This document shows, piece after piece, positions 28,842 to 38,326 of a stretch of DNA of 64,000 nt. Each line of letters starts with the position of its first letter. Within the stretch, counting starts at the first letter, position 1. This DNA comes from Arthrobacter sp. NicSoilB4 (GTDB lineage: Bacteria > Actinomycetota > Actinomycetes > Actinomycetales > Micrococcaceae): the NCBI RefSeq assembly GCF_019977335.1, contig NZ_AP024653.1:1364001-1428000 (forward strand). The letters are read 5' to 3'. Position numbers and translations under genes: made by a program. Below the pieces are notes generated by a model that worked only from the letters and a program-made list of their open reading frames with translations, did not search any database and was not told the origin of the DNA.

Positions 28842-29300
28842 ATGTCAGCATCAAGCGCGTTTCACGACACTTTCGGCCGCGACGCATTCGGCGACTACGG
28901 CCGGCCCGGCACCGGCACCGGCACCGGCACCGGCACAGGTCAGCCCGGCCAGCCCAGCTCCGGCGGGCGTGCCAAGCAGGCACAACAGGCGCCGCTGAGG
29001 CTCACCAGGCGGGGGCGTTTCGTCTTCATCGGAGTGCCGCTGATCCTGCTGGCCGCCCTGGTTCTTTCCCTCAGCGGCTTCCTCAATGCTCCGGCAAAGG
29101 CGGCGGACTCTGCCGCCGAGCTCTCACTGACTCCCACAGTCACGGTGACGGTGCAGCCCGGTGAGTCCTTGTGGGCCATCGCCGCAGCGGTGGCGCCCGA
29201 GCGGGACCCCCGCGATGTCGTCGCCGACATCATCCAGCTGAACAACCTCGAGGCCGCCAGGGTCGTGCCGGGCCAGGCCCTCTTCATTCCGTCCAACTAG
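28842..29300 (+). CDS. LysM membrane protein, probable SOS cell-division inhibitor
   Basis: 152 aa. A Gly/Thr-rich cytoplasmic N-terminus containing five GT-type repeats, one TM helix (about residues 60-85, RGRFVFIGVPLILLAALVLSL) and a C-terminal LysM-like domain (VTVQPGESLWAIAAAVAPERDP to PGQALFIPSN). The architecture, size and divergent position next to lexA with LexA boxes in between match Rv2719c of M. tuberculosis, DivS of Corynebacterium and YneA of Bacillus, which block septation after DNA damage. Function is inferred from position and architecture. Confidence 0.82.
   Translation: MSASSAFHDTFGRDAFGDYGRPGTGTGTGTGTGQPGQPSSGGRAKQAQQAPLRLTRRGRFVFIGVPLILLAALVLSLSGFLNAPAKAADSAAELSLTPTVTVTVQPGESLWAIAAAVAPERDPRDVVADIIQLNNLEAARVVPGQALFIPSN
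28908..28936 (+). repeat. GGCACC hexamer repeat
   Basis: About five GGCACC units inside the LysM gene, encoding alternating Gly-Thr in the cytoplasmic segment. Copy number may vary. Confidence 0.8.
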
Positions 29301-29410
29301 TTCCTGCCGTCCAAGTAGCTCAGGGCCCCGTCGGGCCGTCGCCGGGCGCCCCGCAGGCCGCCGGGCCGCCCTGCAAGCGTCACAGTTTCGGGGCACGCGG
29401 CGATCTCACT

Positions 29411-29416
29411 TAAACT
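29411..29416 (+). promoter_or_regulatory. -10 element (TAAACT) of the his operon, leaderless hisC
   Basis: TAAACT is followed by 6 nt and then GTG 29423; marks the probable start of the his operon. Confidence 0.55.
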
Positions 29417-29422
29417 GGGCTG

Positions 29423-30541
29423 GTGACTGACCAGCTAGAGCGCCTGAACCGACTTCCCCTCCGGACGAACCTGCGGGGCCTGACCCCCTACGGGGCACCG
29501 CAGCTGGACGTCCCTATCCTGCTCAACGTCAACGAGAACACCCACGGCGTCCCGGCCGACGTCCGCGCCGCCATCTCCGAGGCCGTCACGATTGCCGCCG
29601 CCGGGCTGAACCGCTATCCGGACCGTGAATTCACGGAGCTGCGCGAGGCCCTGGCCGAATACCTCGGACACGGATTGGGTGCGGACAACATCTGGGCCGC
29701 GAACGGTTCCAACGAGGTTCTCCAGCAGATCCTCCAGGCCTTCGGCGGCCCGGGCCGCACCGCCCTTGGCTTCCCTCCCACGTACTCCATGTACCCGCTG
29801 CTGGCTTCCGGCACGGACACCGGGTACATCGCCGGGGTTCGCGCGGATGACTACGGACTGAGTGCCGAATCGGCCGCCCGGCAGGTCCGCGAACTCCAGC
29901 CGAACATCGTTTTCCTCTGCTCCCCGAACAACCCCACCGGGACCGGGCTTGGCCTGGACGTCGTCGAGGCGGTCTACGAGGCCGGGGAGGGCAGCCAGAC
30001 CATCGTGATCGTCGACGAGGCGTACCACGAGTTCGCCCACGACGGGACGCCCAGCGCGCTGACGCTGCTGCCCGGCCGGGAACGGCTGATCATCTCGCGC
30101 ACCATGAGCAAGGCCTTCGCCCTGGCCGGCGCCCGCGTCGGCTACATGGCGGCGGCCCCCGAGGTAACGGACGCCCTGCGCCTGGTCCGGCTCCCGTACC
30201 ACCTCTCGGCCATCACCCAGGCGACAGCGCTGGCCGCCCTGCACCACCGGGTCGCACTGATGGCCGACGTCGAGGACATCAAGCGGCAGCGCGACAGGAT
30301 CGTGTCCGAACTGCAGCGGATGGGCCTCAAACCGGCCGCCTCCGACTCGAACTATGTCTTCTTCGGCGGCCTGGATAACCCGCACGAGGTCTGGCAGGAA
30401 CTGCTGGCCGCCGGTGTGCTCATCCGCGACGTCGGCATTCCCGGGCACCTTCGTGTCACCGCCGGGACTGAGACGGAAACCACAGCCTTCCTGGAAGCAC
30501 TCGAACGGATCCTGGCCGGCCGCGCAGTGCAGCCCGCCTAG
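29423..30541 (+). CDS. hisC: Histidinol-phosphate aminotransferase HisC
   Basis: 372 aa PLP enzyme converting imidazole-acetol phosphate to histidinol phosphate. Recognisable: [46 protein letters not shown] and the PLP-lysine region [23 protein letters not shown] start. First gene of hisC-hisB-hisH-priA. Confidence 0.95.
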   Translation: MTDQLERLNRLPLRTNLRGLTPYGAPQLDVPILLNVNENTHGVPADVRAAISEAVTIAAAGLNRYPDREFTELREALAEYLGHGLGADNIWAANGSNEVLQQILQAFGGPGRTALGFPPTYSMYPLLASGTDTGYIAGVRADDYGLSAESAARQVRELQPNIVFLCSPNNPTGTGLGLDVVEAVYEAGEGSQTIVIVDEAYHEFAHDGTPSALTLLPGRERLIISRTMSKAFALAGARVGYMAAAPEVTDALRLVRLPYHLSAITQATALAALHHRVALMADVEDIKRQRDRIVSELQRMGLKPAASDSNYVFFGGLDNPHEVWQELLAAGVLIRDVGIPGHLRVTAGTETETTAFLEALERILAGRAVQPA

Positions 30542-30606
30542 ACTTAACCCAGGACATCCACCCTGCCCTGTTCGCCGGGCACCGTCGTCATCCAAAGGAC
30601 ACCCAC

Positions 30607-31233
30607 ATGAGCACCACCGGATCAACCGCTGCCGAGGGCCGGACCGCACGCATGGAACGGACCACCAGCGAGTCGTCGGTGCTGGTCGAGATCAACCTGG
30701 ACGGCACCGGTGTCTCGGACATCAGCACCTCGGTCCCGTTCTATGACCACATGCTGACGGCGTTGAGCAAGCACTCCCTGATCGACATGACCGTCAAGGC
30801 GACCGGCGACACGCACATCGACGTCCACCACACGGTCGAGGACGTTGCCATCACGTTCGGCGAGGTCCTGCGCACTGCGCTCGGGAACAAGGCCGGGATC
30901 CGCCGCTTCGGCGAGGCCACGGTGCCCCTCGACGAGGCCCTTGCGCACGCCGTCGTCGATGTCTCCGGCCGCCCGTACCTCGTGCACGGCGGAGAACCGG
31001 CAGGCCAGGAGTACCACCTGATCGGCGGACACTTCACCGGTTCCCTCACCCGCCACGTCTTCGAAGCGATCACCCTGCACGCCGGAATCTGCCTGCACAT
31101 GAACGTCACCGCCGGCCGGGACCCGCACCACATTGTCGAGGCCCAGTTCAAGGCCTTCGCCCGCGCCCTGCGCGCCGCCGTCGAACGGGATCCCCGCGTC
31201 GAGGGCATCCCGTCCACCAAGGGTGCGCTGTGA
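30607..31233 (+). CDS. hisB: Imidazoleglycerol-phosphate dehydratase HisB
   Basis: 208 aa monofunctional dehydratase. The diagnostic metal-binding repeats are [16 protein letters not shown] and [23 protein letters not shown], with [16 protein letters not shown] before them. A short 20-residue non-conserved N-terminus precedes RMERTTSES. The stop overlaps the hisH start by 4 nt (GTGA). Confidence 0.96.
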   Translation: MSTTGSTAAEGRTARMERTTSESSVLVEINLDGTGVSDISTSVPFYDHMLTALSKHSLIDMTVKATGDTHIDVHHTVEDVAITFGEVLRTALGNKAGIRRFGEATVPLDEALAHAVVDVSGRPYLVHGGEPAGQEYHLIGGHFTGSLTRHVFEAITLHAGICLHMNVTAGRDPHHIVEAQFKAFARALRAAVERDPRVEGIPSTKGAL

Positions 31234-32027
31234 CCGGCAAAGTGCTGAAGGACGGGGCCATCATCGACCCCGACGCCGGCGCGAAGCCTGCGTCGCCGGA
31301 GGGCAAGCCGACCGTGACGGTCCTCGACTACGGCTCCGGCAACGTCCGCTCCGCCGTCCGCGCCCTCGAACGTGCCGGAGCCGAAGTGATCCTCAGTTCC
31401 AAGCCGCAGGACGTGCTCAACGCCGACGGCCTCGTGGTCCCCGGCGTCGGTGCGTTCGAAACGGTGATGCGCGAGCTCAAGGCCGTCGACGGCATCCGCA
31501 TGATCGGCCGCCGCGTGGCCGGGGGCCGGCCCGTGCTGGCCATCTGCGTGGGCCTCCAGGTCCTGTTCGAGGCCGGCGTCGAGCACGGCACCGAAGCCGA
31601 AGGCATGGGGGAGTGGCCCGGCAAGGTCGAACTGCTTCCCGCTGACGTCGTGCCGCACATGGGCTGGAACACCGTGTCCGTCCCCGTGGGCTCCAAGCTG
31701 TTCGCCGGCGTTGAGGACGAGCGCTTCTATTTTGTGCACTCCTACGGGGTTCAAAAGTGGGACTTCGACGTCATCCAGCCCAGGATGACGGCGCCCCTGG
31801 TGACCTGGTCAGAGCACGGTGCCCCGTTCATCGCGGCCGTGGAAAACGGCCCGCTGTGCGCCACGCAGTTCCACCCCGAGAAGTCCGGCGACGCCGGGGC
31901 GCACCTGCTGCGCAACTGGGTCGGGGGCCTGCGGGACCGTTCCCGGGCTGCCGGCTCCGCATCCCCGGAATCGGCGGGCGCAGAGACCGCGCCGACAGCC
32001 GCTGCCCCGGAAGCCGGGACCGCCTAG
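31230..32027 (+). CDS. hisH: Imidazole glycerol phosphate synthase glutaminase subunit HisH
   Basis: 265 aa. The class I glutamine amidotransferase nucleophile lies in [14 protein letters not shown] and the His-Glu pair in [14 protein letters not shown]. It delivers ammonia to HisF, which is not in the window. It is longer than the usual ~210 aa: about 28 extra residues at the N-terminus and about 30 Ala/Glu/Pro-rich residues after the conserved C-terminus. The glutaminase core is intact. Confidence 0.94.
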   Translation: MTGKVLKDGAIIDPDAGAKPASPEGKPTVTVLDYGSGNVRSAVRALERAGAEVILSSKPQDVLNADGLVVPGVGAFETVMRELKAVDGIRMIGRRVAGGRPVLAICVGLQVLFEAGVEHGTEAEGMGEWPGKVELLPADVVPHMGWNTVSVPVGSKLFAGVEDERFYFVHSYGVQKWDFDVIQPRMTAPLVTWSEHGAPFIAAVENGPLCATQFHPEKSGDAGAHLLRNWVGGLRDRSRAAGSASPESAGAETAPTAAAPEAGTA

Positions 32028-32186
32028 ATGTGGTCCATCGTGCTGATGGGGCTTGCCGGCCTGCTGGTCGGCGGGGCGCTGTCCTTCCGCCAGCAAAAGA
32101 GCCCGCGCTGGGTCCAGGCCGTGTTCTACGTCCTGGCCGCGATGGCGCTGCTGGCCGCCTATCTCCTGACCCTGCCTGCCGCCTGA
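32028..32186 (+). CDS. 52-aa two-helix membrane protein in the his operon
   Basis: Starts on the base after the hisH stop (TAG then ATG), so it is very likely co-translated. The product, MWSIVLMGLAGLLVGG onward, has two hydrophobic helices (about residues 2-20 and 29-50) joined by a basic turn (RQQKSPRW). It resembles no enzyme; small membrane proteins at this place between hisH and priA are common in this group. Function unknown. Confidence 0.72.
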   Translation: MWSIVLMGLAGLLVGGALSFRQQKSPRWVQAVFYVLAAMALLAAYLLTLPAA

Positions 32187-32237
32187 CTCCCGCAGCGCCC
32201 CGACCACCTGCCGTCCCTGAAGAGCTGAGGATCCACG

Positions 32238-32984
32238 ATGACCACCGAAACCCCGTTGCCCGTGCTTGAGCTGCTGCCCGCCGTCGACGTCGTCAACGGC
32301 CAGGCCGTACGCCTCGTCCAGGGCGAGGCCGGGAGCGAGACGAGCTACGGCACGCCGCTGGAAGCCGCGCTCAACTGGCAGCAGCAGGGGGCCGAATGGG
32401 TCCATCTGGTCGACCTCGACGCCGCCTTCGGCCGGGGCTCCAACGCCGAACTGCTCCGCGAAGTGGTCGGCCGGCTGGACATCAAGGTGGAGCTCTCCGG
32501 CGGCCTGCGCGACGACGAGTCCCTCGAGAAGGCCCTGGACCTGGGCGTGGCCCGCGTGAACCTGGGCACCGCGGCACTGGAGAACCCGGAGTGGACCGCC
32601 CGGGTGATCGAGCGCTTCGGCGACAAGATCGCCGTTGGGCTGGACGTCCGCGGCACCACGCTGGCGGGCCGCGGCTGGACCAGGGAAGGCGGCGACCTCT
32701 GGGAAGTCCTCGGACGCCTCGAGGAGGCCGGCTGCTCCCGCTACGTCGTCACCGACGTCACCAAGGACGGCACCCTCCAGGGGCCCAATGTCGAACTGCT
32801 GCGCCAGATGGTGGAAAAGACCGGGAAGCCCGTCGTGGCCTCCGGCGGCATCTCCAGCCTCGACGACCTCAAGGTCCTCCGTTCCCTCGTGCCGCTCGGT
32901 GTCGAGGGGGCTATCGTCGGCAAGGCGCTCTACAACGGCAACTTCACGCTGCCCGAGGCCCTCGACGTCGCCGGCCGCCGCTAG
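32238..32984 (+). CDS. priA: Bifunctional HisA/TrpF isomerase PriA
   Basis: 248 aa beta/alpha barrel. In Actinobacteria this one enzyme isomerises both ProFAR (histidine) and PRA (tryptophan), because trpF is often absent. Motifs: [23 protein letters not shown] with the first catalytic Asp, [13 protein letters not shown], and [21 protein letters not shown] with the second Asp, then [12 protein letters not shown]. Dual activity is inferred from family. Confidence 0.92.
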   Translation: MTTETPLPVLELLPAVDVVNGQAVRLVQGEAGSETSYGTPLEAALNWQQQGAEWVHLVDLDAAFGRGSNAELLREVVGRLDIKVELSGGLRDDESLEKALDLGVARVNLGTAALENPEWTARVIERFGDKIAVGLDVRGTTLAGRGWTREGGDLWEVLGRLEEAGCSRYVVTDVTKDGTLQGPNVELLRQMVEKTGKPVVASGGISSLDDLKVLRSLVPLGVEGAIVGKALYNGNFTLPEALDVAGRR

Positions 32985-32997
32985 GGAAGCACGCAGC

Positions 32998-33894
32998 ATG
33001 GAGAACCCCCAAGGCGGCCACGCAGCTGACAGTCCAGTCCCCTCCCGCCAGTTGCCCGGACATATCGCGGCGGCCCTGGCCGGCGCCGGCGGAGCGACCG
33101 ACTCGGCGGGCCAACCATGGGCGGGGCGCAGCCTGGCCGGCGACGACGCCACGATCCACAACTTCGAGGACGACGACGGCGCCGCCGACGCCGGCTATGT
33201 CGCGGCGCTGGCCGCCCTCGCTGCCGGCGACGGCGACGAGGCGGCAGTGGTGGCGTCATTGGCCACGGCCCGGGTGTTTGTGCCGATCCTCGCCACGCTC
33301 GCCGAAGAGGGCGAAGGCGCCGGGGGCCTCCACGCCGACAAGCAGGCGGACATGGCCCTCGTGACGCTCAAAGCCCCCGACGGCCGGACCGCGATGCCCG
33401 TGTTCACCTCCGCGGCTTCGCTTGCAGCCTGGCATCCCGAGGCGCGCCCGGTGGCCGTCTATGCTGCCCGCGCGGCACTCTCAGCGGTCGCTGAGGGCGC
33501 GGAACTGCTCGTGCTCGACCCTGGGTCTGCTGTGACGTTCGTCGTGCGCCGGCCGGCGGTGTGGGCACTGGCCCAGCAGCGGGACTGGACGCCGTCGTAC
33601 GCTGATCCGGAGCTCGCCCGGAACCTCGGCGAGGCCGCGGTTGGCTTTCCCGCGGTCCGCCGTGTTGAAATTCATCGGGGCGGGGGAGTTGCCGCGGTTG
33701 CGGCCGATGGAAGACAGCTCCCGGGCGGGGGCTCCGGCCCGGAGCTCCGCGTGGTGCTCTACCTTGAAGACGGACTCGACGCCGCCGGCGTCCAGTCCAT
33801 CGTGTCCGGCCTCAACAACGCCTGGGCACGGAATGAATCATTTGCTGAGCGGGTTGACTCAATCGAGGTCAAATTGCAGCGCGCAGCACAGTAG
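32998..33894 (+). CDS. SseB family protein
   Basis: 298 aa. The central part, VFVPILATLAEEGEG to PVFTSAASLAAWHPEARPV, is an SseB N-terminal-type domain; a second, less conserved half follows. The N-terminal ~70 residues are low-complexity. It starts 13 nt after priA behind an AGGGAA site and is probably in the his operon. SseB-like proteins have no established general function in Actinobacteria. Confidence 0.82.
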   Translation: MENPQGGHAADSPVPSRQLPGHIAAALAGAGGATDSAGQPWAGRSLAGDDATIHNFEDDDGAADAGYVAALAALAAGDGDEAAVVASLATARVFVPILATLAEEGEGAGGLHADKQADMALVTLKAPDGRTAMPVFTSAASLAAWHPEARPVAVYAARAALSAVAEGAELLVLDPGSAVTFVVRRPAVWALAQQRDWTPSYADPELARNLGEAAVGFPAVRRVEIHRGGGVAAVAADGRQLPGGGSGPELRVVLYLEDGLDAAGVQSIVSGLNNAWARNESFAERVDSIEVKLQRAAQ

Positions 33895-33957
33895 CTGACG
33901 GCCGGCCGGGGGAAATCCTGGGTGCTGCCGGGGGCAGTACCAGAAGGAAATAGTTTC

Positions 33958-35304
33958 GTGAACTTCGCGCTTTACCGGGAACTGCTGGCCGTCCGGCCCA
34001 TCAGGCGGCTCCTGCTGGTCGGGATGGTCGCCCGCATACCGCACTCGGCGGCCGGGGTCCTCCTGACCCTGCATATTGTCCTGACTCTCGGGCAGGGCTA
34101 CGCCGCCGCCGGCGCCGCCGCCGCCGTGATGACCATCGGCATCGCCGTCGGCGCACCCTGGCGCGGCCGGCGCGTCGACACCGTCGGCCTGCGGCGGGCG
34201 CTCATCCCGTCCGTCGTTTCCGAAGCCGTCATCTGGTCCGTTGTGCCGCACGTGTCCTACGAGGTCCTGTTGCCCCTGGTCTTCGTCGGCGGCCTGCTGA
34301 CGCTGCCCATCTTCAGTGTTGTGCGCCAGTCCCTTGGCGTCCTTGCCACGGGGGAGCAGCGGCGCACGGCGTTCGCGCTCGATGCCATCTCCACCGAACT
34401 GGTCTTTATGATCGGCCCGGCGGCCGGCGCCCTCGTGGCCACGGCAGGGTTCTCGGTCCTGGGGCTGACCATCGTCGGCATTGCCACCTCGGTGTCCGGG
34501 CTGTTCCTGATGTGGTTCAACCCGCCGACCCGCAGCGCCGAGCCTGTCCCTGGGCCCAATCCATCGTCCGGCGCCGAGTCCGACGCGGCGTTCGAGGCAA
34601 GCCAGCAGGAGGGAGCGGAGGTCGCCGTCGTCGCCGCGGCCCCGGCGCACCTGCGGGAGGCCGCCGCCGAGTTCGCCCCGCTGGCCGCCGCCGGGGAAAG
34701 GCGCCAGGACCGGGCAGGCCTGCGGCAGAAGGTCGTCCACAACTTCGCCTGGTTCACCTCAGCCGTGGCCGCCGTGTTCGCCGTCGCAGCCGGGGCCGGC
34801 ATGGTCCTCAGCGGCACGGACGTCGGAATCGTTGCCGCGCTTGAAACAGGCGGCCACCAGGCCGAGATCGGGCTGGTGTTCCTCTTCTGGTGCGCGGCCT
34901 CCGTGGTCGGCGGCCTCATCTACGGCGCCATGCACCGGCCGATCTCTCCGATCCTGCTGCTGCTGGGCATGTCCGCGCTGACCATTCCGATGGCGTTCGC
35001 GCAGGACACCTGGACCCTGTGCCTGCTCTCGCTCCTGCCGGGCCTGCTGTGCGCCCCGGTGCTGTCGGCAGCCTCGGAGAAGGTCGCGGAACTGGTCGAC
35101 GAGCGGCGCCGGGGCGAAGCGATGGGCTGGTACGGCTCGGCCCTCACCGGAGGGGTGGCCCTCGGGGCACCCCTCGCCGGCGTCTTCATCGACGGCATCG
35201 GCCCATCGGCCGGGTTTGTGGCCGTGGGGCTCGGCGGCGTCGTGTTGTGCCTCGTGGGTCTCGTGCTGCAGCGCCGCCGCAGGTTGCGTCTCGCTGCAGC
35301 CTGA
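33958..35304 (+). CDS. MFS transporter
   Basis: About 448 aa with about 12 hydrophobic segments in two groups, split by a long cytoplasmic loop (residues ~185-260) rich in Ala/Glu. GTG 33958 follows AAGGAAA and gives the N-terminus VNFALYRELLAVRPIRR. An in-frame ATG at 33922 lacks a ribosome site. No substrate signature is visible. The gene is followed by a strong terminator. Confidence 0.88.
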   Translation: MNFALYRELLAVRPIRRLLLVGMVARIPHSAAGVLLTLHIVLTLGQGYAAAGAAAAVMTIGIAVGAPWRGRRVDTVGLRRALIPSVVSEAVIWSVVPHVSYEVLLPLVFVGGLLTLPIFSVVRQSLGVLATGEQRRTAFALDAISTELVFMIGPAAGALVATAGFSVLGLTIVGIATSVSGLFLMWFNPPTRSAEPVPGPNPSSGAESDAAFEASQQEGAEVAVVAAAPAHLREAAAEFAPLAAAGERRQDRAGLRQKVVHNFAWFTSAVAAVFAVAAGAGMVLSGTDVGIVAALETGGHQAEIGLVFLFWCAASVVGGLIYGAMHRPISPILLLLGMSALTIPMAFAQDTWTLCLLSLLPGLLCAPVLSAASEKVAELVDERRRGEAMGWYGSALTGGVALGAPLAGVFIDGIGPSAGFVAVGLGGVVLCLVGLVLQRRRRLRLAAA

Positions 35305-35351
35305 GGGCACCGGACGGCAACGGCGCCCGCACAGGATAGGGCGTTAAACGA

Positions 35352-35394
35352 CGGCGGCGGCGGACGGACCGAAAGGGTCCGTCCGCCGCCGCGT
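35352..35394. terminator. Strong bidirectional terminator
   Basis: CGGCGGCGGACGGACC and GGTCCGTCCGCCGCCG form a 16-bp perfect stem with a GAAA-type loop. It lies between the MFS gene (+) and the DUF1844 gene (-). Confidence 0.85.
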
Positions 35395-35414
35395 TTGTAA
35401 CTTGGTGGTGGGGC

Positions 35415-35801
35415 CTAGTTGACCGGGCCCGTGTACTTCTCGCCCGGGCCCTTGCCCGGAGCGTCCGGAATGATGGACGCCTCGCGGAAAGCCAGCTGGA
35501 GGGACCGCAGTCCGTCGCGCAACGGCCCGGCGTGCTGGGAACCGATCTCGGGAGCCGCGGCCGTGACCAGGCCGGCGAGGGCGGTGATCAGCTTGCGGGC
35601 CTCGTCCAGGTCCTTGAGCTCTTCGGCGTTCTCCTCGGCGGCGAGGCCAAGCTTCACGGCGGCGGCGCTCATGAGGTGCACGGCGGCGGTGGTGATGACC
35701 TCGATCGCGGGCACCTCGGAGATGTCCCGGACCTGCTGTGAGACGTCGCCCTTGGCGCTGGCGGGCTCGTAAACGTGTGAATTACTGTCTGAAGTGCTCA
35801 T
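35415..35801 (-). CDS. DUF1844 family protein
   Basis: 128 aa, cytoplasmic. The core IEVITTAAVHLMSAAAVKLGL and DLDEARKLITALAGLV is the DUF1844 family, in Actinobacteria regularly found next to infC. Helical, with no catalytic residues to be seen. It is divergent from infC. Function unknown. Confidence 0.88.
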   Translation of the reverse strand: MSTSDSNSHVYEPASAKGDVSQQVRDISEVPAIEVITTAAVHLMSAAAVKLGLAAEENAEELKDLDEARKLITALAGLVTAAAPEIGSQHAGPLRDGLRSLQLAFREASIIPDAPGKGPGEKYTGPVN

Positions 35802-35957
35802 GCTGGTAAGCTTGTCACAGACCGACTGATTGTCGTTATTTCGTTCCAGATTCAGTGTTCCAGATCCAGTGCTGATTCACCGGAGCGGCATAACAGCCGG
35901 AACCCGTCCGCAACCAACATGCCCGTCATGCAGGTGCGCCGGACGGGATTTCTTCTG

Positions 35958-35963
35958 TAGAAT
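35958..35963 (+). promoter_or_regulatory. -10 element (TAGAAT) of the infC operon
   Basis: TGTAGAAT is an extended -10-like element. A start near 35970 would give a leader of about 240 nt before the infC start codon. Confidence 0.5.
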
Positions 35964-35969
35964 CGACTT

Positions 35970-36210
35970 TCAGTTTGCAAGCGGAGTTCTCTCCCACCCG
36001 CGTCAGCCGCTCTCCTTCGGGAAGCTTCGCAAGAAGCAAGGTTGCCGGGTACCTGGTCGGGCATTCTTCCCGGGCGCCAGCCCTGGCAGGATGCATGCCG
36101 CCTCACGCGAGGCAGGCAGCTCCGATCTTCGAGGCCTTCGATTGCTCCGGCAATTGGGGGCCTTCTCTTTTTGCCGGTGGAATACCTCTCACGAACACAG
36201 GAGCTTTAAC
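35970..36210 (+). ncRNA. infC-rpmI-rplT 5' leader, candidate ribosomal-protein attenuator
   Basis: About 240 nt without a plausible gene. Near its 3' end is a terminator-like hairpin (36132-36172). CCGGCAA (36147-36153), inside that hairpin, can instead pair with TTGCCGG (36171-36177), giving a competing fold. infC operons in Firmicutes and Enterobacteria are controlled by L20 binding to leader RNA. A similar feedback here is likely but the fold is read by eye. Confidence 0.6.
36132..36172 (+). terminator. Attenuator hairpin in the infC leader
   Basis: Bases 36132-36145 pair with 36150-36163 in a continuous 14-bp stem (four G-U pairs) closed by a UCCG tetraloop, followed by TCTCTTTTT. It sits 38 nt before the infC start codon, so it must be conditional. 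Confidence 0.75.
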
Positions 36211-37365
36211 ATTAGCGAGCCAAGAATCAATGAGCGTATCCGCGTCCCCGAGGTGCGGCTGGTCGGCCCTGCAGGCGAGCAAGTAGGCGTTGTCCGTATT
36301 GAGGATGCCCTGCGTTTGGCTGCCGAGTCCGATCTTGATCTCGTTGAAGTTGCACCGCAGGCCAAGCCTCCGGTGTGCAAGCTGATGGACTTCGGCAAGT
36401 ACAAGTACGAAGCCGCGGTCAAGGCACGCGAAGCCCGGAAGAACCAGACCAACACGGTCCTGAAGGAAATCCGCTTCCGCCTGAAGATCGACACCCATGA
36501 CTACGAGACGAAGCGCGGCCACGCGCTCCGCTTCCTCGGTGCCGGTGACAAGGTCAAGGCCATGATCCAGTTCCGCGGCCGTGAGCAGCAGCGCCCCGAG
36601 ATGGGCATCCGCTTGCTCCAGCGCTTCGCCGACGACGTCGCCGAAGTCGGCGTTGTGGAGTCCAGCCCGCGGATCGATGGCCGCAACATGGTCATGGTGG
36701 TCGGTCCCCTGAAGAACAAGGCCGAAGCCAAGGCAGAGGCCCGCCGCGCATCGCAGCGTGCGGAAGCCAAGGCCGAGAACGAAGCCAAGGCTTCGGGTGG
36801 AGGCCGCGTTGACACGTCCGGCCCCGAGGCGCCCCTGACGCAGTCGCTGGCCGACCTGCTGCCGGAAGGCTACCAGGTCCGGACTGAGGCACCCGAGGCC
36901 GAGGTGACCGCAACGGAAGCTCCCGCCGCGGAAGCCGCCGTCGTGGAGGCCCCGGCCGAAAAGGTCGAGGCCGCCAAGGCTGACGCCTTGGAGGCCCCGG
37001 CCGCCAAGGCAGAGGAAGCCCCGGCACAGGAGGCCCCCAAAGCCGCGCCGAAGCAGGAGGCCCCCAAAGCCGCGCCGAAGCAGGAGGCCCCCAAGGCCGC
37101 CCCGAAGCGTGAAGCCCCGAAGGCCGCCGCCAAGCCGGCAGTAGCCAAGGCGCCCGCGGCGCCCAAGGCCGCCGCCAAGGCTCCGGAAGCCGCGAAGGCC
37201 CCGGAAGCCGCGAAGGCTCCCGAGGCTGAAAAGGCCGCTCCGGCGGCAGCACCGAAGCCGGTTGCTGCTCCGAAGCCGGTCCCGCGTCCCGCGGCGCCGA
37301 AGCCTGCTGCACGGCCGGCTGCCCCGAAGGCCGCCGCCAAGCCGGGCACCAAGAAGACCAACTAG
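36211..37365 (+). CDS. infC: Translation initiation factor IF-3, with AUU start and long Ala/Pro/Lys tail
   Basis: 384 aa. The N-domain starts [19 protein letters not shown] and the C-domain contains [25 protein letters not shown] and [15 protein letters not shown]. The start is ATT 36211, seven bases after AGGAG; no ATG, GTG or TTG fits the conserved N-terminus, and infC is the classical AUU-start gene, autoregulated through IF-3 proofreading. After residue ~185 comes an unusual ~195-residue tail of AEAP/KAAPK-type repeats. Usual length is ~180-200 aa; long tails occur in some Actinobacteria. Confidence 0.93.
   Translation: MSEPRINERIRVPEVRLVGPAGEQVGVVRIEDALRLAAESDLDLVEVAPQAKPPVCKLMDFGKYKYEAAVKAREARKNQTNTVLKEIRFRLKIDTHDYETKRGHALRFLGAGDKVKAMIQFRGREQQRPEMGIRLLQRFADDVAEVGVVESSPRIDGRNMVMVVGPLKNKAEAKAEARRASQRAEAKAENEAKASGGGRVDTSGPEAPLTQSLADLLPEGYQVRTEAPEAEVTATEAPAAEAAVVEAPAEKVEAAKADALEAPAAKAEEAPAQEAPKAAPKQEAPKAAPKQEAPKAAPKREAPKAAAKPAVAKAPAAPKAAAKAPEAAKAPEAAKAPEAEKAAPAAAPKPVAAPKPVPRPAAPKPAARPAAPKAAAKPGTKKTN
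37045..37230 (+). repeat. Repeats coding the IF-3 tail (QEAPKAAPK and PEAAKA units)
   Basis: Two exact copies of a 27-nt-class unit encoding KQEAPKAAP followed by variants, then [15 protein letters not shown]. All are in frame. Confidence 0.7.
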
Positions 37366-37480
37366 TTCAGGGCTGCCGGACAGCAATGTCCGGCAGCAAG
37401 CAACCAGCACGCCGCCCGCAGGGGCGGCTGCACGAAAGACTGCAGGCCTTGTCTGCGGATACGTAAGGAGATCGGTTCCC

Positions 37481-37675
37481 ATGCCGAAGATGAAGACCCA
37501 CAGTGGTGCTAAGAAGCGCTTCAAGCTGACCGGCAGCGGCAAGCTGCGCCGCCAGCAGGCCAACCGCCGCCACTACCTCGAGCACAAGTCCTCCAGGCTG
37601 ACCCGCCGCCTCGCCGGCGACAAGATCGTCTTCAAGGGCGACGCCAAGGTCATCCGGAAGATGCTCGGCATCTAA
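37481..37675 (+). CDS. rpmI: 50S ribosomal protein L35
   Basis: 64 aa. [20 protein letters not shown] and [15 protein letters not shown] are characteristic. It starts behind TAAGGAG. It is the second gene of the conserved infC-rpmI-rplT operon. Confidence 0.97.
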   Translation: MPKMKTHSGAKKRFKLTGSGKLRRQQANRRHYLEHKSSRLTRRLAGDKIVFKGDAKVIRKMLGI

Positions 37676-37794
37676 GTTCCAAGTTCTCTGACTGTTCGCC
37701 ACCTGGCAGCAGTCAACTACCAAAAAGGCTTCTCAGGCCAGCCGGTTGATCCGGCAGTAGATGCTTGGGATCAGATTTTCGAAGGAGTACGCAC

Positions 37795-38274
37795 GTGGCA
37801 CGTGTGAAGAGGGCGGTAAACGCCCACAAGAAGCGCCGGGTTATTCTTGAGCGCGCAAAGGGCTACCGTGGACAGCGTTCACGCCTGTACCGCAAGGCCA
37901 AAGAGCAGCTGCTGCACTCGTTTGTGTACAGCTACGGCGACCGCAAGAAGAAGAAGGGCGACTTCCGCCGCCTGTGGATCCAGCGCATCAACGCTGCATC
38001 CCGCGCCAACGGCCTGACCTACAACCGTCTGATCCAGGGCCTCAAGGCCGCTGAGGTCGAGGTTGACCGCCGGATGCTGGCCGAACTGGCCGTCTCCGAC
38101 GCCAACGCCTTCGCCGCGCTGGTCAAGATCGCCAAGGACTCGCTGCCCGCCGACACGTCCGCTCCGGCCGTCCAGGCTGAGGCTGCACCGGCCGCCAAGA
38201 AGCCGGCTGCCAAGAAGGCTCCCGCCAAGAAGCCGGCTGCCAAGAAGCCTGCCGCTGACAAGGCTGCCGAGTAG
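37795..38274 (+). CDS. rplT: 50S ribosomal protein L20, with C-terminal extension
   Basis: 159 aa. GTG start behind GAAGGAG gives the canonical [15 protein letters not shown]; the core [20 protein letters not shown] and [18 protein letters not shown] region follow. After residue ~118, where L20 normally ends, there is a ~40-residue Ala/Lys/Pro tail (AAKKPAAKK repeats) similar in style to the IF-3 tail. L20 is the feedback repressor of this operon in other bacteria. Confidence 0.96.
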   Translation: MARVKRAVNAHKKRRVILERAKGYRGQRSRLYRKAKEQLLHSFVYSYGDRKKKKGDFRRLWIQRINAASRANGLTYNRLIQGLKAAEVEVDRRMLAELAVSDANAFAALVKIAKDSLPADTSAPAVQAEAAPAAKKPAAKKAPAKKPAAKKPAADKAAE

Positions 38275-38326
38275 CACTGAGGTAGTTTCCGACCTCCCTC
38301 GTTCAAGAGCCGGCCGCGAAAGCCAC

